This document shows positions 16,001 through 23,293 of a stretch of DNA of 64,000 nt, piece after piece; positions within the stretch are counted from its first letter, which is position 1, and each line of letters opens with the position of its first letter. A program made the position numbers and the translations under genes. Below the pieces are notes generated by a model. The model worked only from the letters and a program-made list of their open reading frames with translations, was not told where the DNA came from and ran no database searches. The stretch comes from an uncultured Kiritimatiellota bacterium. Lineage in GTDB: Bacteria; Verrucomicrobiota; Kiritimatiellia; RFP12; UBA1067. The stretch lies in NCBI GenBank assembly GCA_934635385.1, contig CAKTZI010000022.1, positions 1-64,000 on the forward strand. The letters run 5' to 3'.

Positions 16001-17709
16001 GCGCGGTAGTCGTGGAAGCAGGGGACGGTTGCGGAGACGTTCGGGAAGTTGATGCGCCCCGTCGGGCGGTGCGCCGCAAGGTCGGGGAGCCGTCCGAAGG
16101 CGAAGTCGGCGGACGAGAGCGAGACGGCGAGCGAGCCGGAGGCGCGGACGTAGAGCGGCACGGTCTGCCCGCGCGGCACAGGGAGGAGGAGAGTGGGAGG
16201 CGTGGAGCCTGCGGCGCTTAACACGGAGGGGATGGAGGTGGGGAGACACGGAGATTCTTCAGAAGAGAGGACTGAAGTGCTAGCATTTGATGACCCTACC
16301 ACGCCCTCAACAATCTCTCCGTGCCTTCCTGTCTCCGATTCCTCCGTGTTAAGCGCCGCAGGCATTGACCTCTCAATCCGTGCCAATCCGTGCGAATCCG
16401 TGGTTGCAACATTTAGCCCCACGAGGGGGACGGCGCGGCTGCCAACGAGGAGCTCGCCGCGCCCTGTGCCGGCAACAGCGACGCGCAGCACCGCCGTCCG
16501 CTCCGTTGACTGCGGGTACGCGAACGCCCCGTTCGTCGTCCCCGTGTAGACGAGATGCTCCCAGACCGTGTTCGTCGAGCCGGACGGACACGCGAGCGGG
16601 TCGAGTCCACCAAGGGCCTCCTCGAACGCCTCCCGCGCGTCATCGCATCGCCGCTCATTGTCGGAGCGGAATATCAAGCTCGTCGTTTCGCGCGAGAGAA
16701 GAAAGGACGTTTGCCCCTCCGCACTTCTACCCTCTTCCTTCTTCCCTTTTCCTTCTTCCGCCACGACGGCGGCAAAAACGTTCGTCAGAAGGTCGTCTGA
16801 AGCGAGTGCCGAAAAATCGTAGCGATAGGCGAAATTGCCGTTCGGGTTCAGCTCGACCTGAAACGAGACGGGGTTCGTCGGCGAACGGTGCAGCAGCGCG
16901 TCCCGCCACGTGAGCTGAAGCGTGTTCGAGGGGGTGAGACAGTGCCAGAAGATGGATGAGAATGGTCTTGACCACGGATTGTCACGGATCGACACGGATT
17001 CGCGGAGATTCGTGAAGATTCGTGGCCAATTCGCGGCGGGCACGAGGCCGAGCGAGGCCGTGACGGGCCGCAACGCGGCATTCGTCGAGAGGAGGATCGT
17101 GCCGTCCGCGAAGACGACCATGTTGGAGAACGTCGAACCGCCGAACGGGAACTCCCAGCCGTCGAAGGAGAGGCGTTTCCAGTCCGTGGCCGCGCCACGC
17201 CGTCGCCAGTTTTCGGCGATAACAGCCTCTTCGGGCGGCACGAACGAGAAGCCCTCGTTCGTGCCGACGCGAGAAAGGGCGTAGCCGGGGGTTTGGTTGC
17301 TGTCGCTGAACACATGCGCCGAAGAAACGCAAAGCGTTTCGGAGGGAACCTTCGCCGAAGGCGAACCCGAAGGGCGCACAAGCGGGCGCGAGAATGCGGA
17401 GGACGGGAGGCACGGAGTTTCTTCGACAGGATTTTTTGACGCCGTTGGCTTTTCGCCCTCAATCCGTGACAATCCGTGCAAATCCGTGGTTACGTTCCCC
17501 GCCTTCTGCGCAGAGATCGTCGCGACGGCCGCGAATCCGCCGAAAACAAGGACTGCCGACAGCCCATAGCGTCGCACCGCCGCGCAGACGCGCGCGGGGA
17601 CACGGGTGAGTCCGTGCGCGAACAGGACAAGGGCAACCCCGACGAGGCCAAGGCCGCAGCCCCACAGCAGAGCCCCGTCGAAAGCCGCCTTTAGCATCGA
17701 GCACCCCAT
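13030..17709 (-). CDS. Giant surface/secreted alpha/beta-hydrolase, full-length module copy
   Basis: 1559 residues. Two hydrophobic segments lie at ~9-32 and ~44-66. A long extracellular-like region follows, including a Cys-rich patch (ESCWHCLWDLCSRDGTCC, ~residues 670-690) and a dockerin-like calcium loop (DFNRDGRIDEADVAAW, ~980). The C-terminal ~400 residues hold the hydrolase: FFMHGFNVDEA near 1197, LMAQSLGNM near 1283 (nucleophile Ser) and terminal HSDMKDMAYFYVW, whose His is a candidate triad member. The core resembles DUF900/lipase-like esterases. Repeat-derived peptides interrupt the N-terminal half at ~72-104, ~227-246 and ~433-501. It starts 4 nt after prfA and overlaps its partner by 4 nt. 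The substrate is unknown. Confidence 0.72.
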   Translation of the reverse strand: MGCSMLKAAFDGALLWGCGLGLVGVALVLFAHGLTRVPARVCAAVRRYGLSAVLVFGGFAAVATISAQKAGNVTTDLHGLSRIEGEKPTASKNPVEETPCLPSSAFSRPLVRPSGSPSAKVPSETLCVSSAHVFSDSNQTPGYALSRVGTNEGFSFVPPEEAVIAENWRRRGAATDWKRLSFDGWEFPFGGSTFSNMVVFADGTILLSTNAALRPVTASLGLVPAANWPRIFTNLRESVSIRDNPWSRPFSSIFWHCLTPSNTLQLTWRDALLHRSPTNPVSFQVELNPNGNFAYRYDFSALASDDLLTNVFAAVVAEEGKGKKEEGRSAEGQTSFLLSRETTSLIFRSDNERRCDDAREAFEEALGGLDPLACPSGSTNTVWEHLVYTGTTNGAFAYPQSTERTAVLRVAVAGTGRGELLVGSRAVPLVGLNVATTDSHGLARIERSMPAALNTEESETGRHGEIVEGVVGSSNASTSVLSSEESPCLPTSIPSVLSAAGSTPPTLLLPVPRGQTVPLYVRASGSLAVSLSSADFAFGRLPDLAAHRPTGRINFPNVSATVPCFHDYRARQKEVTLPVGAGASALTCTWAASGAVTVESRPPRAALLTGSFDGRTTTPVSYTLAHPDYLFGQTTYAQTARFCPPPPEDVDEDGGRYGGVSVDDERESCWHCLWDLCSRDGTCCGNCRHSDADEDRGPDEPSDEEEEVPQPGDYEAAVTNWPHLSGVLKIREPLLYTPPIRLEVPDADAPRCCPCPGHATNRVAVVYQSDRLKIVDANGLDFKSAAETVDVRLAGVRPSRAVGDAFVSFATNGTVCLDGAYTVLGVGVRRAGVDLAALDALNDGFGLPIPVATNAAEAAELDLVTAVGLDGGNVRVGFEEASAPFALWVWSPSSNAYRPLASSDGGPLDVSLAAWRRLVGGATDAETSRTRVFVTASAPGAATLAFRYWGVFGGRFVEDVARQRLTAVNPPVMADFNRDGRIDEADVAAWLAGQPFCYWFNGDTFKGDYIGASADGSRNADDLRVNGTFDLVNLFPVALDFSAFRSAWGRHATCVVRPVSADSFNYCLADVPWSEAGSVQTAPRVTLDGDALATAPLVALPPEGRAFAHADFSRLSPKSGVMLCEATRAGVSLVAEVRVGDRVVYSHVLPMDIRSVRDMYRFYSLRGAEGFARGAFGLPSRPWVTPLPDERDLDVFFMHGFNVDEADARSWGDVLFKRLWLAGSRARFSMVTWNGNHHWTGDWANGLHYHQDVCHALKTGDALRRLVEREQPDPSRRVLMAQSLGNMVACEALKQGLRVGKYFMFNAAVAGEAVDGTLQDAGQGVRERYVPEEWRTYDPRAWAANWHRWFADAPEDARARLGWVDRYSDALGNADEVCSYYSTGDEVFHETPNPPWLLEGMLDSTASYAWQKQETSKGGRFVAGTAHGGWGFHTWRIAGFDYRYTAAEAAEMVADGSVTNSPVFNRGYGPMLSPDVAEDEVMYALAKYVPAVSSPVGGSPIMGRRVENHNLNEAFDYRNGWGRVENDAMTWKHSDMKDMAYFYVWPLFEELVTEKGDLK
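16207..16363. repeat. Empty palindromic element with 48-bp arms, inside a coding sequence
   Basis: Arms 16207-16254 and 16316-16363 are inverted copies of each other, both with outer end gcctgcggcgctta and inner end cacggaga; the interior is 61 bp. The arms match those at 25194-25297 and around the GxxExxY gene at 41599-42177. The element is read through as peptide in the large hydrolase (SPCLPTS..SVLSAAG on one arm). Confidence 0.88.
16371..16410. repeat. aatccgtg repeat, copy in the large hydrolase gene
   Basis: Three close copies of aatccgtg in 35 bp, ending in ggttgcaac. The same type of repeat occurs at 17459-17493 and, reverse-complemented and degenerate, at 16971-17027 in the same gene; another degenerate copy lies in the intergenic stretch 57249-57304. 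Translated on the minus strand as TTDSHGLARIE. Confidence 0.8.
16971..17027. repeat. cacggatt repeat inside the large hydrolase gene
   Basis: Several degenerate copies of cacggatt/attcgtg in 57 bp, the reverse complement of the aatccgtg repeat. It is in frame and contributes IFTNLRESVSIRDNPWS to the product. Confidence 0.75.
17397..17493. repeat. Half palindrome arm plus aatccgtg repeat inside the large hydrolase gene
   Basis: A partial palindrome arm (ggaggcacggag near 17403-17422) sits next to three copies of aatccgtg (17459-17493). The same order, arm then aatccgtg repeat, occurs at 16316-16410. It is in frame: TTDLHGLSRIE followed by ETPCLPSSAFS. Confidence 0.75.
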
Positions 17710-17713
17710 TGCC

Positions 17714-18700
17714 CTAAGCGGCGGAGGTCAAGGCCCGCTTCAGGCGTTCGTCGAGGTCGTTGTTGCGCAGGGCGTCGAGCAGTTCCGCAAGGTCGCCGTC
17801 GATGATGCGGTCGAGCGCGTAGAGCGTCAGGCCGATGCGGTGATCCGTCAGGCGGTTCTGCGGAAAGTTGTACGTGCGGATCTTCTCCGACCGGTCGCCG
17901 CTGCCGCGCAACGTCAGGCGGTCTGCGCCGACCTTCGCCTCCTCCTCACGGCGCTTGAAGTCGAGGATACGCGCCTTCAGCGTCGCGAAGCACTTCTCGC
18001 GGTTGCGGATCTGCGAGCGCTCGTCCTGGCAGACCGCGACAAGCCCCGTCGGAAGGTGCGTCATGCGCACGGCGGACTCCGTCTTGTTGACGTGCTGGCC
18101 GCCCGCGCCGCCCGCGCAGAAGAGGTCGATGCGGATGTCCTTCTCCGGGATGTCCAGCTCGTCCGTCTCGTCCGCCTCCGGGAAGACGACGACCGTCGCG
18201 GCGGACGTATGGATGCGCCCCTGCGTCTCCGTCTCGGGGACGCGCTGGACGCGGTGGCCGCCCGACTCGAAGCGCAGCGTCCCGTACGCGCCCTCGCCCT
18301 TGACGAGACAGACGATCTCCTTGTAGCCGTTCAGGGAAGTCTTGTTCTCGTGCTGGACCTCGACCTTCCAGCCCTTCTGCTCCGCATACCGGCTGTACAT
18401 GCGGAAGAGGTCGCCCGCGAACAGGGCCGCCTCCTCGCCGCCCGTCCCCGCACGGATCTCCAGCACCGCATTGCGGTCTTCGAGCGGATCGGGCTTCAGC
18501 AGCGCGGCGGACAGCTCGCGCTCCGTCGCCTCGCCGAGCTGCCACGCGACATAGGCGTAGTCGAGCTTCTTGAGGAAGCGGTAGTCCTGCAGAACCGCCA
18601 GGTACCGCTTGCGGTCCTTTAGGACGGACGGATCGCCCAGTTCCGCCTCAACGGACGGAATTCGCGTCAGCAGGTTCTCGATGAGCGCGCTGTCAACCAT
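17714..18700 (-). CDS. prfA: Peptide chain release factor 1
   Basis: 328 residues, slightly shorter than the usual ~355-360 through a shortened N-terminus. It recognises UAA/UAG stop codons on the ribosome and triggers peptidyl-tRNA hydrolysis. The catalytic GGQ is in GAGGQHVNKTESAVR near residue 195. The codon-recognition region reads RVPETETQGRIHTSAATV, carrying the PxT tripeptide of RF1 rather than the SPF of RF2. The large hydrolase starts 4 nt after its stop codon, an unusual neighbour for a housekeeping gene. Confidence 0.93.
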   Translation of the reverse strand: MVDSALIENLLTRIPSVEAELGDPSVLKDRKRYLAVLQDYRFLKKLDYAYVAWQLGEATERELSAALLKPDPLEDRNAVLEIRAGTGGEEAALFAGDLFRMYSRYAEQKGWKVEVQHENKTSLNGYKEIVCLVKGEGAYGTLRFESGGHRVQRVPETETQGRIHTSAATVVVFPEADETDELDIPEKDIRIDLFCAGGAGGQHVNKTESAVRMTHLPTGLVAVCQDERSQIRNREKCFATLKARILDFKRREEEAKVGADRLTLRGSGDRSEKIRTYNFPQNRLTDHRIGLTLYALDRIIDGDLAELLDALRNNDLDERLKRALTSAA

Positions 18701-18771
18701 ACGCTAAAGCGAACGGGCGTTCAAGCCCGAAGGCCCGGACGCCCGGTCTTGCCCCAATTGAGGTTTTGCGC

Positions 18772-18978
18772 TTACTTCGCGAACTTCGCGTAGCGCTTCT
18801 TGAACGAGTCGACGCGGCCTTCCGTATCGACCATCGTCTTCGCACCCGTGAAGTAGGGGTGGCACGCCGAGCAGGTGTTGACCGTCATCGCCTTCTTGGT
18901 GGAACGGGTGTGGATGACGTTGCCGCACGCGCAAGTGATGGTGGCGTCTTCGTACTTCGGATGGATGTCTTTTTTCAT
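18772..18978 (-). CDS. rpmE: Large-subunit ribosomal protein L31
   Basis: 68 residues, normal length. The zinc-binding type is shown by CAC and CSAC cysteine pairs (TCACGNVI and NTCSACHPYFTG). The family end KRYAKF is present. GAAAGG lies 7 nt before the ATG, and a good promoter lies about 55 bp upstream. L31 next to prfA is a common bacterial arrangement. Confidence 0.95.
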   Translation of the reverse strand: MKKDIHPKYEDATITCACGNVIHTRSTKKAMTVNTCSACHPYFTGAKTMVDTEGRVDSFKKRYAKFAK

Positions 18979-19033
18979 TGTTTAGCCTTTCAAATGTCGC
19001 TTCCTCGGTTTCTCTTCGAGAAATTGAGTGCGT

Positions 19034-19062
19034 ATTATACCGAATTTCAGTTCGCCGTGCAA
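19034..19062 (-). promoter_or_regulatory. Sigma70-type promoter of rpmE
   Basis: On the minus strand: TTGCAC, 17-bp spacer, TATAAT. The leader of about 50 nt ends with a GAAAGG ribosome site. Confidence 0.75.
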
Positions 19063-19128
19063 GGGGGTGCCGTGCGCGCACCAGGGCTTCTGCGTGAAAA
19101 GATGATCCTCCGCATTCGCGTTTTGCGC

Positions 19129-19485
19129 TCAGCGCAGCAGGATCGCCAAACCGCGACGGCAGACGAGCTGGACGACGCCGTTCCTCACCCGCAGACGCCA
19201 GCCCTCCGGCAGCGCCGACACATCCGGCTCGCCGCACAACGTCGCGCCGTTCGGACGCAAGACCACATACTTCTTCGTCGGGTCGAGCTTCGCCGGATCG
19301 GCGACGGTCAGGCGCAGCCCGGACACGTCATAGGTTCCTCCGGCCTCGAACGCCGCCGCGTCACTTGCGCCATCTGCCGACACATCCAACGCGACCATGC
19401 CGACAAGAGTCGCGTCCGCGCCCAACGTCAGCACGCCAATCTCGCCCTTGCCACCGGGGAAGATACCCGCCGTCGCCACAGCAGA
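19129..19485 (-). pseudogene. C-terminal fragment of an autotransporter-like beta-repeat surface protein
   Basis: About 115 residues. The text (PGGKGEIGVLTLGADATL, then YDVSGLRLTVADPAKL and KKYVVLRPNG) is typical of the last beta-strand repeats of large autotransporter-type surface proteins; the product ends in a basic/hydrophobic tail (RRGLAILLR). It has no signal peptide or proper start and is joined, out of frame, to the rhamnosidase N-terminus just upstream. It is best read as the 3' remnant left by a deletion. Confidence 0.55.
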
Positions 19486-20161
19486 GGTGCACGGTGCGCA
19501 CGGCCGTCTCGAACACGCGGTTCAGCCGCTCGTCCGACGAGCGGAAGTCGCCGACCTGCCGCATCGGGCGCATCAGGGACACCGCCCGCACGAACTCCAG
19601 CCCCACCTCGCCGCCGCTGACGAGATCGAGGCGGATGAAGCGGAAGCCCGTGTTGCCGACCTCCAGCGTGCCGAACGACGGCACGGCCACGACGAAGTCG
19701 CGCAGCGCATGGTCGTTCGAGGCCCCTTTCTCGCCGACCGAACTCATCGCCTCGGCGACCGACTCGCCGAAGCGGACGCGCAGCTGCGCGCACGCCGTCC
19801 CGCCGGGGCTGACGCCGAGCTGAAGCCCGCCGTGCAGCTCACGGCCGAAGTCGAGCACGAGGCAGGCGTCGTTTCCGCTGTTCACGAACCGCGCGCCGCT
19901 GGCCTTCCCGAACGGGCCCTCGCAGACCTGCCCGAACTTGGGCGTCAGCAGACGCGCAGCGTTCTCGACCCGCGCGCGCACCGGCCAGCCGTCGTCGCGC
20001 GTACGTGCCTCGGTCTGCCAGACGATGCGCACCGGGTCGATGTACGTGCGCACGCGCGAATCGGGCGTTTCGCCCGCCTGTGCGGCGGACGGCAGAATCG
20101 CGACGGAGGCCGCCAAAGGCCAGAAGAATAGCCGGAAGAAAACCTGCTTTGCTGTCATCAT
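19361..20161 (-). pseudogene. Truncated alpha-L-rhamnosidase-like (GH78) N-terminal part
   Basis: From the ATG at 20161 the product has a signal peptide (RLFFWPLAASVAILPSAAQA) and the N-terminal beta-sandwich of GH78-like enzymes, ending with GDFRSSDERLNRVFETAVRTVHLC, the stretch that normally leads into the catalytic barrel. After VHLC (near 19490) the text stops resembling the family and runs on in the wrong frame over an autotransporter fragment. The catalytic domain is therefore lost. The promoter is intact: -10 box 7 nt from the ATG. The gene is divergent from the AraC-type regulator at 20776, which may once have controlled it. Confidence 0.65.
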
Positions 20162-20168
20162 GGTGTGC

Positions 20169-20197
20169 AGTATAGCATACGGCGGCTGTTTGGGCAA
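20169..20197 (-). promoter_or_regulatory. Promoter of the truncated rhamnosidase gene
   Basis: Minus strand: TTGCCC, 17-bp spacer, TATACT, then 7 nt to the first ATG (20161). Leaderless by prediction. Confidence 0.6.
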
Positions 20198-20757
20198 TTT
20201 GTTTTCCCGAAAAATCTTGTCCTGTTTTCCGAATGGTCACGGTAACCGAATCTTGGCACGTCGCCTTATTTGCGCGCGTCGGAGCGGGAAACTGCTCGCT
20301 CGGTCTCGTCGTTCGGGTTTGCGCTTCTCTCTGAAGACAACCGGCCGGCTTCAGCCTGCCATGCCTCGGCAAGACCACGGGCTGCGGGCGAGACCTCTCC
20401 GACGCCAGCAAACCCTCGCTCCTCACTCGCGCCACTTCCCGCCCCTCCGCGCGTATGACACTTCACATTCGGCTTTTGTCACGCAGAGCCGCAGAGGTCG
20501 CAGAGATTTTTACAAGTTGAAAATCGCAGACCGTAGCGAAGCGGCGACGTCAGTCGCCCGTGGCACGGAGGAGCCGACAGTCGCGCGAGAGGACAGAGAG
20601 GATCGCCCATCGCCTCAGGGCTTTCGCTTGCCGAGACGCATCTTGCCGAGGGGAGTGGCTTGTCACGTCTGATAGACTGACGTGTGGCGATGGTGGCGAT
20701 TCCTCGGAGGACGGTTCGCGCGAGCTGGCGGGCCGACGGGCCCAAACCAAAATATGG
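20198..20757. other. Gene-free intergenic stretch rich in dispersed repeats
   Basis: I find no gene in this ~560-bp divergent region. It holds a 21-bp string shared with about 2404-2424 (acttcccgcccctccgcg..., near 20430) and, at about 20480-20507, an inverted copy of the gcagagccgcagag motif found at 117-200 and 2309-2395. Operator sites for the adjacent regulator may lie here but cannot be singled out. Confidence 0.6.
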
Positions 20758-20763
20758 TATACT
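20758..20763 (+). promoter_or_regulatory. -10 box of the XylR-like regulator
   Basis: TATACT on the plus strand, 12 nt before the ATG at 20776. No clear -35, consistent with an activator-dependent or weak promoter. Little or no 5' leader. Confidence 0.4.
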
Positions 20764-20775
20764 GTCTGCACGAAC

Positions 20776-21948
20776 ATGAAGCCGCCGTCCGACAACTTTC
20801 ACATCATCGTTCAGGTCGACTTGCGCCAGAAGGCCGCACGCGACCTCCTCGGCGGCGTGCTGCATGCCGCCGCGCAGCGCCCCCACTGGAACGTGCGGCT
20901 TCTGCACGGCCACCCCCTGAACCGGCTCGCCGACCTCGGGCAGAATCGTCCGGACGGACTGATCACCGACCGTCCGCTCACGCCGCCGCAGATCCGCCGC
21001 CTCGCGGATGCCGGACTGCGCGCGCTGATCGCCGCCTACGACGACACGACGGACGACCCCGACGATCCGCGCCTCGCCGTGCGCCACGTCTGCTGCGACA
21101 ACGCGGCGGTCGGACGGGCCGCCGCCGAACTCCTCCTCGGCAAGCGCCTCCGCCACTTCGCCTACGTCCCGGCGACCGTCCGCAACCCGTTCCTCCGCCT
21201 GCGCTGTACAGCGTTCCGCGAGACGCTGGCCGCACAGGGACTGGACGCCTACGTCTACGACCCGCCCGCGCGCGGCAAGGGCGACCTGGCGCGCTGGCTG
21301 ACGGATCTGCCCAAACCCTGCGGCGTCTTCGCGGAGTTCGACCAGCGGGCGAAGGACGTCATCGACACCTGCCGCACGGCGGGGCTGAAGATTCCCGAAC
21401 AGCTGCTGCTCGTCGGCGTCGACAACGAGGACTACATCTGCGAAAACACGATTCCGACGCTCACGAGCGTCTGGCCGGACTTCAACCGAGGCGGACACCT
21501 CGCGGCCGAGACGCTGGAGCGGCTGCTGCGGGGCGAATCCGTCGCACACGAACCGATCCGCTACGGCGTCCGCGACGTCGTCGCGCGCGTCTCCACAGCC
21601 GACGTCACGGGGACGGCGCGCACCGTGGCGCTGGCGGTCGAGCACATCCGCCGCCACGCCGCCGAACCGATCCGCATCGCCGACATCGCACACGCGGTCG
21701 GCACGTCCGAACGGCTGCTGGAACGGCACTTCCGCGACGTGCTCGGCACGACGGCGGCGAAGACGCTCCAGCGCACACGGCTCGACCGCGTCAAGGAACT
21801 GCTCCGCGCGGGCGACCTGCCACTTGCCCGTCTTGGCGAACGCTGCGGCTTCAACAGCGAAGCGCACCTGAAGACGCTCTTCAAGCGCGAAACGGGCCTG
21901 ACCATGTCAGCCTACCGTCATTTCCGCACCCACGCGCCCAGTTCCTGA
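20776..21948 (+). CDS. XylR-like transcription regulator: LacI-type sensor plus AraC DNA-binding domain
   Basis: 390 residues from the ATG at 20776 (MKPPSDNFHIIVQVDL), which starts the sensor fold; the open frame further upstream is repeat DNA. Residues ~8-270 form a LacI/periplasmic-binding-like sugar sensor (VGVDNEDYICENTIPTLTSVWPDF is typical of XylR). Residues ~285-388 are an AraC helix-turn-helix pair (IRIADIAHAVGTSERLLERHFR, then LGERCGFNSEAHLKTLFKRETGLT). It probably senses a sugar and activates nearby glycan genes: the rhamnosidase-like gene upstream and the esterase convergent with it, whose 3' end overlaps by 31 bp. Confidence 0.88.
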   Translation: MKPPSDNFHIIVQVDLRQKAARDLLGGVLHAAAQRPHWNVRLLHGHPLNRLADLGQNRPDGLITDRPLTPPQIRRLADAGLRALIAAYDDTTDDPDDPRLAVRHVCCDNAAVGRAAAELLLGKRLRHFAYVPATVRNPFLRLRCTAFRETLAAQGLDAYVYDPPARGKGDLARWLTDLPKPCGVFAEFDQRAKDVIDTCRTAGLKIPEQLLLVGVDNEDYICENTIPTLTSVWPDFNRGGHLAAETLERLLRGESVAHEPIRYGVRDVVARVSTADVTGTARTVALAVEHIRRHAAEPIRIADIAHAVGTSERLLERHFRDVLGTTAAKTLQRTRLDRVKELLRAGDLPLARLGERCGFNSEAHLKTLFKRETGLTMSAYRHFRTHAPSS

Positions 21949-23255
21949 TAGAACTTGCGGAAGCACGAATGGGTCATGCCGAGGCCGTGGACGATGCCCT
22001 TGTCCGAAACGCGGATCGCGTTGTAGGCCGCGTAGACCGCCGCCGGCGGACACGTCGTGTCCGAGAAGCCGACGGCGACGCGCACGGGGCACGCGATGCG
22101 CGCGGCGAAGTTCGCGCCGTCAAAGTACGGCGCCCACCTCTCGGCGGTGACTCGCGTCTCCGGCGTCTTCGAATTGTTCTCGACGATCTGCGGCCAGCCG
22201 CTCTGGCGTCCCTTCAGGAATCCCATCGTGTCCGTAATCGCCGGCACATAGAACGCCGCGCGCGTGAACGCGTGGTTGAGGCCCGTCAGGTAGAACCCGA
22301 AGCCGCCGCCCTGCGACGTGCCCTCGTAGACGAAGCGCGACCGGTCGATGTCGGGACGCGACGCGAGCCAGTCGACCGCACGGTCGATGCCGAGCAGCAC
22401 CGAATGGAAGAAATAGTCCTCGCGCGAGACGGCGATGCCCGCGCACGAATAGCCGCACCCGTACTTCGCCTTGCACGCCTCGTTCATCGCGTCGTACGTG
22501 CGCTTGAGACCGCGCTCCTGCCACCGCCAGTCCATCTCAAACGGATAGACGCTCATCCGCAGGCAAATCGCGTCGGGACGTCCGTTCAGGTCGTTCGTCC
22601 AGCCGCCGAAGCCCGCCGCATTGACCTCGACGTGCGCGGGGAACGGAGCCTTCGCCTTGTCCGTCGGCACGCTCAGGTAGCCGTAGACGCGGCGGCCGAA
22701 CGTCGCGAACGACACGCGGAAGAAGTCGAACCTGTCCGTGCAGCGTTCCGGCACGCGCACGACCTGCGGATCGAGCGGCACCTCGCGCCGAAGCCGCGTC
22801 CGTTCGCCCGCCCAGTAGGCGTCGAAGTCGGCGGGCGACGGACTGCCCTTGACGATCTTCTCCGGCTCGTAGGCGACGCTCCAGACCTTCGCGCCCTTCC
22901 CCTCCGACTCAGGCGAGAAGCGGATGCGCAGAAACCCCGGCGCGTCCAGTTGCCCCGTGAGCGTGAAGACGTTTGTCGCCGCGAGATCCCACGTGGCGAC
23001 GGCGACCTGCTGCGTCCCGAAGTTGTCGAGCGTCGCCTTGACCGCACCCGCCGCGACGGGCAGCCCGTTCGTGCCCGTGACGGTGACGGTAAACGTCGTC
23101 CGCTCGCCGCAGCGGGCCACGCAATCCGCGTGGTCGACCGTCACGTCATAGCGCAGCGGTTCGACCGCAAACGCGCCGAACGCATAGACCGCCAAAAGCG
23201 AAAACAGCATCGTCGCCGCATCAGCGCATTTCTTCTTGCATGAGTATGTTGCCAT
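21918..23255 (-). CDS. Secreted acetyl-xylan-esterase-like alpha/beta-hydrolase (AXE1 type)
   Basis: 445 residues. A signal-like hydrophobic segment lies at ~16-30 (MLFSLLAVYAFGAFA), with a possible later start at 23210. An N-terminal beta-domain of ~110 residues precedes an AXE1/cephalosporin-C-deacetylase-type hydrolase. The triad is readable: Ser in EGTSQGGGFG, Asp in GFSDTTCPP, His in GMTHSCFRKFY. It should remove acetyl groups from plant polysaccharides outside the cytoplasm. It is convergent with the XylR-like regulator, which may control it. Confidence 0.82.
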   Translation of the reverse strand: MATYSCKKKCADAATMLFSLLAVYAFGAFAVEPLRYDVTVDHADCVARCGERTTFTVTVTGTNGLPVAAGAVKATLDNFGTQQVAVATWDLAATNVFTLTGQLDAPGFLRIRFSPESEGKGAKVWSVAYEPEKIVKGSPSPADFDAYWAGERTRLRREVPLDPQVVRVPERCTDRFDFFRVSFATFGRRVYGYLSVPTDKAKAPFPAHVEVNAAGFGGWTNDLNGRPDAICLRMSVYPFEMDWRWQERGLKRTYDAMNEACKAKYGCGYSCAGIAVSREDYFFHSVLLGIDRAVDWLASRPDIDRSRFVYEGTSQGGGFGFYLTGLNHAFTRAAFYVPAITDTMGFLKGRQSGWPQIVENNSKTPETRVTAERWAPYFDGANFAARIACPVRVAVGFSDTTCPPAAVYAAYNAIRVSDKGIVHGLGMTHSCFRKFYQELGAWVRK

Positions 23256-23293
23256 GTTCTTGTTGACTCTCGTGTTGTTGTTGACGTGATTGG

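Noticed and set aside
13030..17709. Two or more separate genes joined by error
   Set aside because: The frame is open throughout, and the unusual segments are recognisable dispersed repeats rather than gene boundaries.
20682..23243. Plus-strand frame overlapping the regulator and esterase
   Set aside because: Shadow of two recognised genes in other frames, with Arg/Pro-rich text.
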